This document shows positions 46,520 through 59,095 of a stretch of 64,000 nt of DNA, piece by piece; position 1 is the first letter of the stretch; each line of letters starts with the position of its first letter. The DNA is from Numida meleagris (taxonomy: Eukaryota > Chordata > Aves > Galliformes > Numididae): assembly GCF_002078875.1 (NCBI RefSeq), contig NC_034414.1:33575884-33639883 (forward strand), in the 5' to 3' direction. Below the pieces are notes generated by a model. That model searched no databases. It was not told the origin of the DNA and saw nothing but the letters and a program-made list of their open reading frames with translations. The position numbers and the translations under genes are program-made.

Positions 46520-47067
46520 TGTTGTAGTTTTAAACCCAGCAGACAATTAAATAACACACACAATGACTTGTTCATTCTTGCCAGGTGGGATGGGAGAGAG
46601 AATTGGAAAGGCAGAAGTCCAAGAACTCACGAGTTTAAATAAAGATAGGTTAATAAGTAAAGCAAATTGGTGTGTGCAAGCAAAGCAAAAAAAGGAATGC
46701 CTTCATTATCTTCCACTGACAGGCAGGAATTCGTTCACTTTCAGGAAGACCTGTTATGCACACCAGTTTCTTGGAAGACAAAACAGCATCACTGCAAATG
46801 TTCCCCCTTCCTCTTTTTTTCCCTCAGATTTTATTTCTAAGCATGACACCACATGGTATGGGATATCCCTTGGTCCATTTAGGTCAGCTGTTCTGGTTCT
46901 GTCCCCTCCCAGTTGCTGATGTACTCCCAGCTTCCTCACTGAAAGCAGCATGAGGAACAGAGTATTCTGGAGCAGTTAAATCTTCAATGTGTTATCATCA
47001 CAGTTTTCTTTATTTTCACCAGTAGTCCAAAGCAACATCATGCAAGCCTCTATAAACTTTATCCCAA
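46520..47067 (-). mobile_element. Solo LTR, ERV family 2 (minus), 5' end lost
   Basis: About 548 bp starting 'tgttgtagttttaaaccc' and carrying 'gccaggtgggatgggagag', 'ccacatggtatgggatatcc' and 'caatgtgttatcatcac', which align in order with the LTR at 9572-10125. At its right, the segment equivalent to the opening of the LTR is cut at 'actttatccca' by a CR1 tail. No TSD can be tested. Confidence 0.75.
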
Positions 47068-47101
47068 ATCATAGAATCATAGAGTCATAGAATCATAGAA
47101 T
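47068..47101 (-). mobile_element. CR1: CR1 tail stub (minus)
   Basis: Four ATCATAGA-type units with almost no CR1 body, placed exactly at the truncated end of a family-2 LTR. It is either an extremely 5'-truncated insertion or a leftover from a rearrangement. Confidence 0.6.
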
Positions 47102-50100
47102 ATCTTGCGGAAATGAACTGACCAAGAAATATAGTCTAAGAAGAGTAATAATGCCAAAATAGAACACAGAAATCAACGGACTGTGACAGACTATAGGTCC
47201 ATTTCTTCACATCACTTCACAGTGACAGTGGATAGCTTTACTGGATGTGTCAAAAAGATTTATTTCCAAAAGTTCCACAATTATAAGTTGACTTATACTT
47301 AGGTGCCAGAATATTCATCAATTCTGAAAGTCATTTCTTATAAATATCAAACATATTTCTTCTTCAACCAAGTGCTGAAGGTAACTGTTTCATATACAAG
47401 CCTTCCTCACTGTTAAACATAACACTTTGTTCTCATTTACTAAATAAACATGCTTGACTGGATGATTCTGAAAAAGTTACACAGCATATACTAGAGGAAA
47501 AGGAAAGTAAGACTGAGCACATTATGTACATAATGTTGTAACGTTCTAACCCCAATAAGTTCAGAGCATAGTCAAGTCATTTTGAAGGCTTTAAATTCAG
47601 GGCAGAGCGGTTAATCAGTTGGGTAAAAACAAAAAAAAAACAAAAAAAAAACATGCTGGTACGATGCTCAGTATGAAGATTTTAAATATTTTATGAAGTT
47701 CTCTTGTAATAGCAAAGAATTATTCTATTTATCACGTTTAGCATTCCTCATCATCTTCAACTCAACTACTCCACACTCAGAAGACGAAGAATCTATGTAG
47801 ATTAAAAAATATTTTTTCATGATCACTCTTATTTTCTCCCACTACTTGTATTAAAAAGCAGTTCTGAAGGCAGTAATATTTTCCCTGAACATGCAGAAGG
47901 CCTGAGAGATTCAGACCTGAGAGGTTTTATACCCTTAATCAACTCTGTGTGTGTATATATATTCATTGATTACAATTTTATAATTTATAGTAAGCGTTTC
48001 CCAATTTTATCAGTAGAAATTAGAAACTTGGGACCCTGAGAAAGAAAGATATATAGTAAGAAGTAGTAATACGGAAAACAGAAGAGGTCTAAAAACTATT
48101 CAAGGAGTAGAGGGCAGAATATTTTATAGCTTGAATTAGGAGAGACTTTTTTCACTGTGCATTATATAGGTAGAGAAGGAAAATAACACTTTTGTTCAAG
48201 AGTAGATCTGAAGCAAAACTCTATACTCTGTCAATACACATCCTTCAATCTGAAGCATTAATGGTAAAAGCTCTACAGGAATTTACTGTAGCTACTTTGT
48301 ATTTACCACACAGTGTAGACCCTAAAGCACACCTAAATTAGATTGGGTGAAAGGAAGAAAAATTGAAAAGGTAAAAAGATTGGCAAGTTAGAAAAATGAA
48401 AATAAGAATGTAATACAATTCATTAGAAAAATAATACTATTTTTTATTTGTAGATGAAAAATATGAAACTTGTAACAGCTAATGTTTGGCATAGTGCAAA
48501 GATATATAAGGAAATTCTTCTTTTATTATTTCCTCCCTATATATATTTAAAGCATAATAGGCAATGTCTGAAGAGAGGCCACTTAAGGCCTGTGGCAGAC
48601 TAAATGGGGAAAAGATATATTCTTGTTACTGCATCATAGTTTTCACATTGTTAGGATCTATTCCCTAGAAAAAGTGGTCTATCTCTTCAGAACAAAAACA
48701 ATGAAACAGAAGAAAGACATGGCAGCTCTGCTATCTTTATTGACTTTCACCAATTTACCTCACTATACCTTTGCTGGATGGGACAGGCTGTATGCTGTTT
48801 TGAATACTCCATTCAAGGTACCGAAATCATTAATTCTGTGCATAACGATATGCAAGAAGTTTGTGAACTTTATAGAATAAGTATTCCTGAGCTTGTACAT
48901 TCACATAGAGTACAAGAGATCTGGAAACACAGTAGGTATGAAAATTGTCTAAGGCATATGTAAGAGGTTCAATCAGTTCTCATGTATTTCATAGAATGCT
49001 ACTGATTTTGAAAAAAAAAATGTAAAATGTTGGCATATATTGTAATATCATGAAGATTCATTAGAAGGAAAAATACCACTCATATTCATCCTTCTAAGTA
49101 TAATATTCTCAAGCATCCATAAAGATAACGCATTTGAAATAAGTGCAGAACATGTGAACGACATACAAAAGATTCATTTTGACACCAGAAGCAAGTATTT
49201 AGAAGTGACTAATGGCAGGATTCAGTAAAGAACTCAGGGCATGCATTTGAAATCATAAATTAGAAATTTTCATTCAGCTGCCACAATCTTGAATGGTGCC
49301 TACTCTACATCCTTATCTCCCTTTTTGTCTGTCCAGTCTTTGGGATTGGAGCTACACTTCTGCGCAGGCATAGTCACCATACTTTGGGAAGCTAAGTGCC
49401 TAGTCTAGCCAAACAGCTAATACACAGTGTCAGGCTTGATTTCCTTACAAAGTGGAAAGAGAGAATCTACTCATTTATCTTTCCAACTTAGTGTTCAAGG
49501 CCAGATGACGTTGCTTTTCTTGTATACAAATTTGTTTCAATTTATCTCAACATCAGGCAAAAAAAAAAAAAAACTTAAAAAAAAAAAAACAAACACAAAC
49601 TGAGTTAATGAAATATGCTATCATAATGTCTGGACAGTTTGATGATACACTGTGGATCTCTCTATCCAGAACTGAGTCTCCACCTATGAATAGAAACACT
49701 GATCCAACTACTAGATAATTTGATAATTGTTTCCAATATAAAAGCTTATTATGTTCACATACTTTAAAAACTATTTTACTAAACATCTGCGAAGAAAATA
49801 TTAAATCAAATTATAATACTGCTATGCTTTACTAATCCTTGAAAACTCCTTATCATTACAAGATTGCAGACACACACGAGAAAGAACCATAAATTAGCAG
49901 GTGGAAGAAATGATACATAAAGGGCGATTAAATGACTTGTGATAGCTTACTTCTTAATAGGGTGGAGTGAAACCAAAAGCCTTGTGAAAGCAATCATGTG
50001 TGAAGAAGATATATTTCTGAAAGTAGAAGGTTGCAGGGGTGGAAGGGAGTATTATGTAGAGAAGGCTGGTAGGCAAAAAATATGAGGTGAATTCCCCTTG

Positions 50101-53100
50101 AAAGAGTAGAAATGACTGTACAGAGAAGTCCACTCACCTCAAATATGTTGCTAGTCTTTTCACTACTGTGTATATGTGTTTGCAATGCCAGTGAAGCTGA
50201 TATACATTCTCCACCTTTCAACAGGCAAAAAAAAAAAAAAAAATTATTACAAGAGTGGACATGGAGAAAGTTAAAAAAAAAAAAGATACAAAAACATTAA
50301 CATGGCAGAATGTAAATACTATCCTCTCTCATGAGCCATATGAAACATATATGTAAAGTAAATGTAATCTCTAGGTGAAGGCAGTGATCTTATCTCATGT
50401 TTTCAGCAGTCCAAAGCAGACCCAGGGGGCATAAAAAATTAGTGCTCATTGTTGTTACCTTATTTTACCTAAGAAAATGCAGAATTGATGAATTAAAAAA
50501 GGCATTGTGCCTGTCTGATAAGAAAGAATCAGAAAGAATCCCTCGCAGCATTCTGTCTCCATGAAGTGTAAATGAATTGAAAGGCTCAATTTTAGGGTAA
50601 ATTCTTTAAAATTCTGAATATTAAAAATTTGATGTAGCATAAGTAGAAGCCTAAAGCTATAAACCTTGAAAAAATGTATGTGAAACATCCAAAAGATGAA
50701 GTGATCTACATCAATAGTATGTTCTGAAAATTCTTAATGTCTCCATTTGGTGTTTGTAAAGTAAATGTGCAGAGCAAGACAGACCGGTCCAGTTGTACAT
50801 TTGAAATTGACACTTGTGTTTACTGACAAGAATTCCATGGTCTATCCTTTCAAATTGAATTTCTACTTTTAGACAGAGGGAACAGAGGGCTACAGCAAGA
50901 ATGATTTCAAAACGAGACTGCTTTTGTTCTTGTCACACGTGACTCATTCAAGTTAGTTGCATTATTCTTACAGTTATTGTTTATAAGTTTTAAAAAGGAA
51001 ATAAATATAAACAGGAAATAGATATTTTTACAGCATGTGAGATAAAATAAATCTCTGATGGAAAATAGAAACTGATTTCTTTTTTTGCTATTCAGTGTTG
51101 CTATATTCATATTTATTTCTCAGCATGTTGTGAGCAGAAATCTGCATTTTTGCAGTGAGGCTCTCGCACAACAATGCTAGATCCCAGTCAATCATTATTA
51201 CTGCTGCTGGAGGCTAGCAAACTATTGTGCAATTGTTTCACCGTGAAAACTTCACTTGTATCAAGCACAACAGTATGTGCTTCTTGTCTATGGAAGAAGT
51301 AGAGATGGGAAGCCAAGTAAAATAGAAATTTTAACCAAAATCTTATATGAAGGGTCAAAAAGATGCCTTGGCTCATTAGTTTCATAAACTATGTGATCTG
51401 TTCCTACATTCTCTACCAAGTTGTACTGTGGGACCTCTTGGGAAAACTTCTAATTACAGTTAGGAGGTAGATATGAGCTTTGCACATTATGTCTGTATTT
51501 CTTTGTAAAGAAATAAGGAAACATTGTTTTGAGAAGTATCTACATATAAATATGAAGTGATATAACCTCTTATTAGGTACATCATTATTATCCAAACATA
51601 ACTATTTTATACATAAGTATATCTAGACGATGAACTGTAAACATCCTCCTAAAACTCACGAAACAGCCAGTAAGAATGACTTGATTTTTATTTATTCATT
51701 GAAAGCTTTGGGATGCGCATGAAACGTGTTTGAATTCTTCATGCTGTTTATTTTGGATGAAGGTGGAACAGTAGGTGACTTTGCTGTCATTGTAGTTTGT
51801 GAATGAATTAGTGAAATGTATTCAGTGACCTGTATGAGTAAGGTTATGCTCAAAGCACACTCAAAATGATTATTAAAGTTTACATTCCAAGCTGGCATGT
51901 TAAAATAAAAAGTCCTGTTGTTTTGAAACATGCATGATTCCCTGCAGAATATATGTATTTATATATAATTAAAGTAAATTTTAAAAATATACTGTAGAGG
52001 TAGGTACAAAGAGTTCCATTAACATTTGCATGGAAAACAGTGTGTTTCAATGTCAACCCCTAAATGGAGAAAGTGAGAAATATATTTATTTCCCTTTGTA
52101 CTTTGGGCGTTAGCAGGTTTAAGTATACTACAGAATTTCTCTTGGGCTTTCTCCTTGTGTGGAAGGAACGGGACAGATATTATCTACTCTACTGCTGTGA
52201 TACAGCATTTCAGATCTTACTTAGAAAGGATAGCATTACAGAGATTCATCATTTTTTACTTAAAAGTGATGCTCTTAGCTTTTCCACTTATAATTTCTAA
52301 CAGTGGAAAATTTATTGTCCTTTTATTTTCTTTTTCATTTGGTCAAGTTCTGCTTACTTTCACTCCAGATGCAGTATTGACTATACTTTAAACAGCTTTT
52401 GTACACGTCTTATTACTGGCCAAGACCTAAGCTGACGTCTGGCATCTTTCGGACAGATCAGTCAGCTCTCCAAAGCCCTTGAGGCTTTTCTGAAAGCTGT
52501 GGAAAAGCCTGATACTGGGCTACTCAAGTGCTATTTCCTTCTGTTTCAGAGCAAAAACCAAGCACTCTCTGTCAAGGATTAGAACGAAACTGTCTCTGTG
52601 GGTTGCTCATTTTAACATCTCCTCAGAAACATCTGCTGCTTGCCACCAAGGCAGGAGGAATTGCAAATCAGAGAGAATACGAGTCTGATCTTTGTCTCTG
52701 TTCCTGAAGCAACATGCCCAAAACCACTAGCAGAAAAGAGGTTAGGTCCACAGAAAATAATGCAATATTCAGAGCAACATGCCTTCATTTACTGTATTTT
52801 AATCTATCCACATTCAGCATTCAGCAGGATGTATTTATCTGTTTATGACTTTATATAAATATTTCTATGATAATCATTCACTTCTATTTTTTAATTACAA
52901 ATTAGGTGTCTAAATAAAACCTCTTGACTGTAACAGCCTTAATGGAGAAGCAAAGATAACAATATTCTTTACTTCCCCAGAAAGATTGTGACATGTTGAA
53001 GTTATCAGATAATATCAGGCTTAAAGGACATTAAGTGTCAAGAGAGCAGACATACCACTGAAAGTTGATGAGAGCTTCAGGAAACTTTAGCATCAAATGT

Positions 53101-53746
53101 TCTGTATAATAATGGGTGGTGATTTCAATCTCAGCACTGCTACTGTGATTGTGAAAGAAACTTACAATCTACACGGGTTAAAGTTGTAGAGAAAAGCAGG
53201 GATCCAAACCAAAGTTTCAGAGTTCTGTCACTCATATCTCACTCTCAGAAATATAATGTGATGCTTATCAAAAAATAGCATCTGTAGAACAGCTTTCTAA
53301 GTCTCATGATTTTTGGAGTTATCAGGAAGTTTTATAGTGAGAAAATATTTTTCTTTCTGGTTATGGTAGTGGAATCTGCCTTTTTTTCCCCATTCATGTT
53401 CTTCTCTGAAGTACAGCGTTTACTTCTGTGCCATTGGCTTCTAGACAGAGTAAATTGTTCCACAAATACAGCAGTACAGTAACACTGTAATGCTTGTTTG
53501 CAGCTCCCAGAGGTGACACTCATATTTGAAGACAAATAAAACACAATATATTTTTGTCTCCACATTGCTGCCACAGTTGATGATGGATAAAGATGACCCT
53601 GTAGAATGACATCATACATTGTAAACAACTTGGTAGCAGAAGGGACAGATCAGGTGCCACAAGAGATTTGGCTAAATGAAATATAAACATAAGTTTTAGG
53701 ATGTAAACGTTGCTTGGATTTTATCATACATAGAAAGGAAATGTAA
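47102..53746. other. Unique AT-rich DNA, no gene seen
   Basis: About 6.6 kb of short chance frames. A-rich tracts lie at about 47625-47652, 49559-49590, 50226-50243 and 50272-50284. No interspersed repeat recognised. Confidence 0.55.
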
Positions 53747-53888
53747 CAAATTCTTATCGACTTATTTAGACTATTTGGAAGACTTATGTCCAAATGTTTC
53801 AAGGCACTTTGGAGATCTAGACAAAATTATTCTATAGAAATGACTTAGCTAAAGAATAATTTCTAAAAGTATCTTCATTAATAAAACT
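53747..53888 (+). repeat. 142-bp direct repeat, copy 1
   Basis: Matches 57474-57615 over 142 bp without gaps. By my count there are about 11 mismatches. Shared blocks include 'gacttatttagactatttgg' and 'aaaagtatcttcattaataa'. No CR1, LTR or mariner feature. Confidence 0.88.
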
Positions 53889-56800
53889 TTTGATCAATGC
53901 AGTAGTATTTACACAAGAAAGAATGTAAAACAGAACTTAGAAAAGCACTATAAACACTCACAAGTTTATAAAAACTGAGATATACATCTGCAGCTATGAA
54001 AATAATCTAAAGAAAGTAAGTGAAGTATGTACATTGTGTATACAGTCACTGGGGAGAATTAATTTTTCTAAGATAAATTTTAGGATGCACATTTGACACT
54101 AAATAAATATCAATTTCTGGTTGTCATGCGATTAATTCTCTTGCATAAAGGTCTTCTTGTATTTCTTCATGGATTTCTGTGTCTAAATTCAGTCCAAAAC
54201 CTTTATCAGTCACCCAGAATACCTATCTGGAAATCCTAACTAATTCTCATGGATGTTAGTTGCTACTAGATAGACCAACTAGGTAGAACCATTTCTTTTA
54301 AGTGCAATTTTTTTTCCTCCCTAAATACAATTTCTACCTAAATTCCTGAAAATCTTTCTCTATGAGGCAAGCACTATTGATTTTTAATGACCCAACATTC
54401 ACATAAACCACTATGTTAAGAGGTTTGGAGTGAAGCTGTGGCCTCAGGCAACTGCAAATGGTGAGACTGAGATTCAAGAGTAGACACTGGGCACATTGAG
54501 TGCCTGAGCCCAGCTATTGAAGGTATCGACACTGTACATATGAATATAAGTATTTCTAGTAGAGTACCTCCATACTGCTCAGCCAGAGTAGGTGGCAGGA
54601 TGAGGCCACTGGCATTTCCTGCATTCCTTTGAGTGCTCTGCTCATCGTTTTGTGTTGATAAGTATGGTAAGACATGTATATTTATGTATGTATTTATACA
54701 CATTTGATTATGCCATCTGCGTGTGGTTACCAGAAATATACGCTCAGCCTCACTCCTGGTTGGATCTTGGGTGTGGAGCTGCCACCAGCCTTGCCTTATT
54801 CAGGCTGTCAGGGCACACGATGTATTTCCCTATAACAGAGGAAAGCCTGCAGAAGAGATAAGAAAATTCCTGGGGGATACATGGGTGAGACCGGTGCTTT
54901 ACGGGCCTGAGATTCTGCAAAACTAGTTACATACAAGGAATGAGTGATATACTGGTGATTTCAATAGTTGCCCTCAACAGAAATATTTGAAATGGATTCC
55001 TGCATTCAGGACCTTTTCTGTTCACCATCAATATACAGAAAGCACAACTCCAGCTGCAAGGCACAATAAGCCCTCCTATGCCCAAAACTGATCTTTTCAT
55101 CAAGAATAGGGAGAGAGGGAACAAACTGAAAATGAGTAGCATTTGGCTGAACTACACTGAAATAAGCTGGAACATGCTAGGCAGCCAGGAGGCAAATGCT
55201 GAGTAAACTCTTTGATCATAAAACCTATTTGGTGCCATACAATTCTTTTGATCATACATGAGCCACATGGAAAAGAAAGCAATAAGAGAAGCACAACATC
55301 CCACTATGATACAGGGGAGAATTCAAGATTGACTTTAATTTTATACTCAGCTAACACACCTTATGTTGTCATCCACAGAAACTCAGAACAAGGAGAAACG
55401 GAAAGAGTTCTCCTGACAATAGCCTGCTGCTTTGAGACTACTACCGGCTGTGCAGTTTGTTTTAACTGCACAGGTTAAGATAACTCAGGTAATAGTACCT
55501 GGGTTTTCTTTTTACTTTGAGCTCAAGAGAACATTTGGTCAGTATTGGTTCTTCCTCCAGGGAATCAAAGTAAATCATCAGAATGAAAAGACCACACATT
55601 TTACATGTCCTAAAGTGTTCACAACCAGAATGACTATACCTGGGAAAAGAAAGAAAAAATATACAGATTTCAAGGGATGGAACAGTTTAAGCACAGAATA
55701 AGGTAAAGTACTAGGCTTCTTAGTAATGATTTGTTTAGCAGACTGCCCACCTCTTATAGCAAGTCAATGACCAACACTGTTTCAGGCTATCCAGAAGTGA
55801 CTTGGAGCATTATATCTTAATTTTTAAAAAACAAAGTTTTCTAATTACATCCTCAGAAGTTCCAATACAAAGAATGTTGAATACAAAAAAAGTTTTCAAT
55901 ATTCCCTGCAGAAAATGAGCAAACAGAAGAGCCTTAATGAAAACCGTCTCTTAACAAATAAGGACTTCTCTGTAATGACACTAAATCAGCTGAGCTGAAG
56001 ACAGAACGCTAAGCACAGTGGATGACAGTCACTTTGTTCAGTAATTTGGCTCACAGGCAGAACATGATTGCAATATTTAAAAGCAGCTAGAAAAGCAACA
56101 AATTCAGAAAAGAGGATTTCTAAGGAGGTATCATAGAAACATTGGATCTTAAAATTGCAGAGCTAATTCTGAAAAATTTTATACCACTTTCCAGAAGTTC
56201 TCATCAACTGGACAATAAACTTCAAATCATCAGAAACCAAATTTTATGTCATTATTAAGTGGATGATGATGCACATTGTGTTGAATAGTTCATGGGATGC
56301 GAACAATAAGGGAGAAGAGTTAGAATCAACACCTACTGAGTTTAGAGCTGTGAATAAAATGCCACTAGTAGGGTAAGAGCATAGCAAGCTGAATGCAGTA
56401 GAAGGTACCATCATTTAATACACACTCTAAGATGTTTGTGTTTTACATTTAATACCTTACTGAAGAACTTTTAATTATTTATAAAAAGAAAAATTAAAAT
56501 GAAAATCCTATTATAATCATTTAAATTTTTTTTGCATCTTGGAATAAGTCATTAAGAACTTGAACCTTGCCTCCATAAAGTTGGAATTTCAGTTCAAAAA
56601 GTCTTCGGTTTCAGAAAGCTATCTTGCAAAAAGAACAATAAATGCTTATCACAACTGCAAAAAATTGCAATGGTCAATTTAATTGATGACATGGCAGTTC
56701 AAATGGAACAGTTCAACTTTTTGAATTATTTATACAGCAACATTTCAAGGGCAAGTTTCATCAGTGGAAGTTCCATATTTTATGAAAAATGCTGCTTCAT

Positions 56801-57473
56801 TCAATCTATCAATGAGATGAAGCTTGAATCTACTCTGTCAAAAAAATCCACATAAGAAGCCACAAGTTGAGAACAGAAAAAAGCAGCAAGGCTTCCAAAC
56901 AATAGAAAACAAAATGCACAAAGAAGCACCATATGAATAGAGCAAATAGAAATATGATACCTTCCATTAAAGGTATTCAACTTCAATAAAGGAACCCATC
57001 ATATACACCTATTTCCAAATTATTGGATTTACCTTGCCTAATACGTGATTCAAATCATGAAAGAAGGGTTGTAATTTCATTGAAAATATTAAGAAAACTC
57101 TTAACACCTCAAAACATAAAATACTTGTATATTCATCGCCTGTTTTGGTTCCAATTTCAGCTGTGATCAACTTAGCTTGAAGCAGATGAGGCTGTCATTA
57201 AACAAAAAGAACACTGAAGACTTTTCACAATTAATTCAGTTTACTCAGCCAAGTAATGTTACTTTTTAAAGTGGCAAAGTTGATAGAAATTTTTTTAGAT
57301 ATATTGTCAGCAACTGATATAAGGGTGCACTATTTCAGTGCTCTGTGACATATTAAAATATGGCTTTCATCTACAATTAGACGATTCTGAATCCTGTGGC
57401 ATGTGATTTTATTCCTACACAGTTGAGCACTAGTCTGGTCTTTACAGATATTGAACAAAGGCTTGCTTTTGAG
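53889..57473. other. Unique AT-rich DNA between the two direct repeats
   Basis: About 3.6 kb, no gene or family recognised. Several 60-95-codon chance frames lie between 54416 and 55701. Confidence 0.55.
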
Positions 57474-57615
57474 CAAATTCTTATTGACTTATTTAGACTA
57501 TTTGGAAGACTCCTGTCAAAATGCTTCAAGGTACTTTGGAAATCTAGACAAAATTATTTTACAGAAATGACTTAGCTAAAGAAAATTTTCTAAAAGTATC
57601 TTCATTAATAAAACT
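57474..57615 (+). repeat. 142-bp direct repeat, copy 2
   Basis: Second copy of 53747-53888, in the same orientation, about 3.7 kb away. Sequence outside the 142 bp does not match. Confidence 0.88.
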
Positions 57616-58049
57616 AAAAAATAGAAATGAAAACTGTTGTTTGAAACTCTGTGAAGTTGTAAGCCATTATTTTGTATTTGTTCTAAAGAATCACAGCCTG
57701 CCCATACCTTTTGTTTTGTGATTATGTCTGAAGGTGAAATTAACTAGTTTTCATTATAAATGTTAGGTTTCTAAATTATTAATTCAGCATCTGCTGTGGA
57801 GTAGAGGAGAAAGATGGCATGTAAGATCACAAAAGAAAAAGCCATTTTATACAATATTTTTGCACATTTTTAGTAAAATTTTGAAATTGAAGATACATTC
57901 TTTTTAGTACACTGGTCCCTAGTGGAAGAAAGAGAAGACTACATATAGCATTGCAAACATCTTACTTTAAAAAAAAAAAACAAAAAAACCCACATGTGTA
58001 ATATCTGTAATTAAAATAAACCCATAAAAGAAAAAGCTCCAAAAGTGTC

Positions 58050-58105
58050 CTCACCAGGGATCATCTTCCTCAACCTGCTGGCTATTCTCTTCTCAATCCA
58101 TCTTC
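58050..58105 (-). mobile_element. CR1: Possible old CR1 internal fragment (minus)
   Basis: 'gggatcatcttcctcaacct' then 'gctggctattctctt' resembles the reverse complement of the CR1 ORF2 segment before HLEYC. No tail is present. A weak match. Confidence 0.35.
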
Positions 58106-59075
58106 AAATAATGCTTTTGATGACATAGCTTCTATACTAGTTTTTCCTTCTTTTCTCCCAGACAACGGTCTCTCAAATTCTACTGCCAAAAACACCCTGT
58201 TGCAGATAAATACCTGCCCAATAAACAAAGCATTTTAGTTCTTGCTACCAAAGACACAGATACATTGAAGTTCTGTGACTTCAGTAAGAATAATTTGTTA
58301 GCTTTCCAGACGGCTACACTGGCAGTTGTATGAGCCCCAGCACTGTTGATTTTGGCAAAGAAACAAACAAATGGTTTAATGTGTTAGGAATCTTGGAAAT
58401 CATGAAAGACTGCAAAAATGAATAGAAATTCAGTATTTCCCATTGCAAAAACAATGAGATGTCTAATCTAACACACTGTCTTAGATACATGGTGTTAGAA
58501 TGTTGAAGGGGAACTTGGGTCAGAATATGTTTTACACTGACATCAAAAAATGAAGAAAGCTATGAACTTTTTTTGTCAGGTAAGTAATTGATTCTCATTT
58601 TGGATCACAAAGCTTTAAAAACACTCTTCTAGCCTCTAAACACTATATTAAATTTAACTTTACATAAAGTAGGTTTTTTTTTTTAAACATAGATGTGACA
58701 GTTCTCTGTGGAGTTGTTTCTGCTACAGAAGACTTACACAACAAAGAAACATATGTAAAGAACAGAATAATTCTACACTTCAGTCAATTCACTTTCAGTA
58801 AGAAATGAGCTGAAATTACACTTGGATTCAAACACTTTGTGTTAAACACCCCATAACATAAGAGGGATTTGTTTTATTCATATACGTGTAAGACTGTTTA
58901 CACGAAGTTATGAGCAGTATGAGATTGTTTACTTATGAGATTTTATTTTGGAATCATTTCTACCTACATTGAATAAAGCAGAACAGCAGCATACTATGAA
59001 TCTTTTTGAAGTAGTTGATGCAGCTGCTTATTTCACAATGGGAAAGTAAAGTGCCAGCTAAGCTGTATTTAAAGC

Positions 59076-59095
59076 TTTTTTTTTTTTTTTTTTTT
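59076..59095. repeat. T20 homopolymer
   Basis: Twenty T, read directly. Confidence 0.85.

Noticed and set aside
44942..47067. Two LTRs about 1 kb apart as a provirus
   Set aside because: They are in opposite orientations and no gag, pol or env text lies between them.
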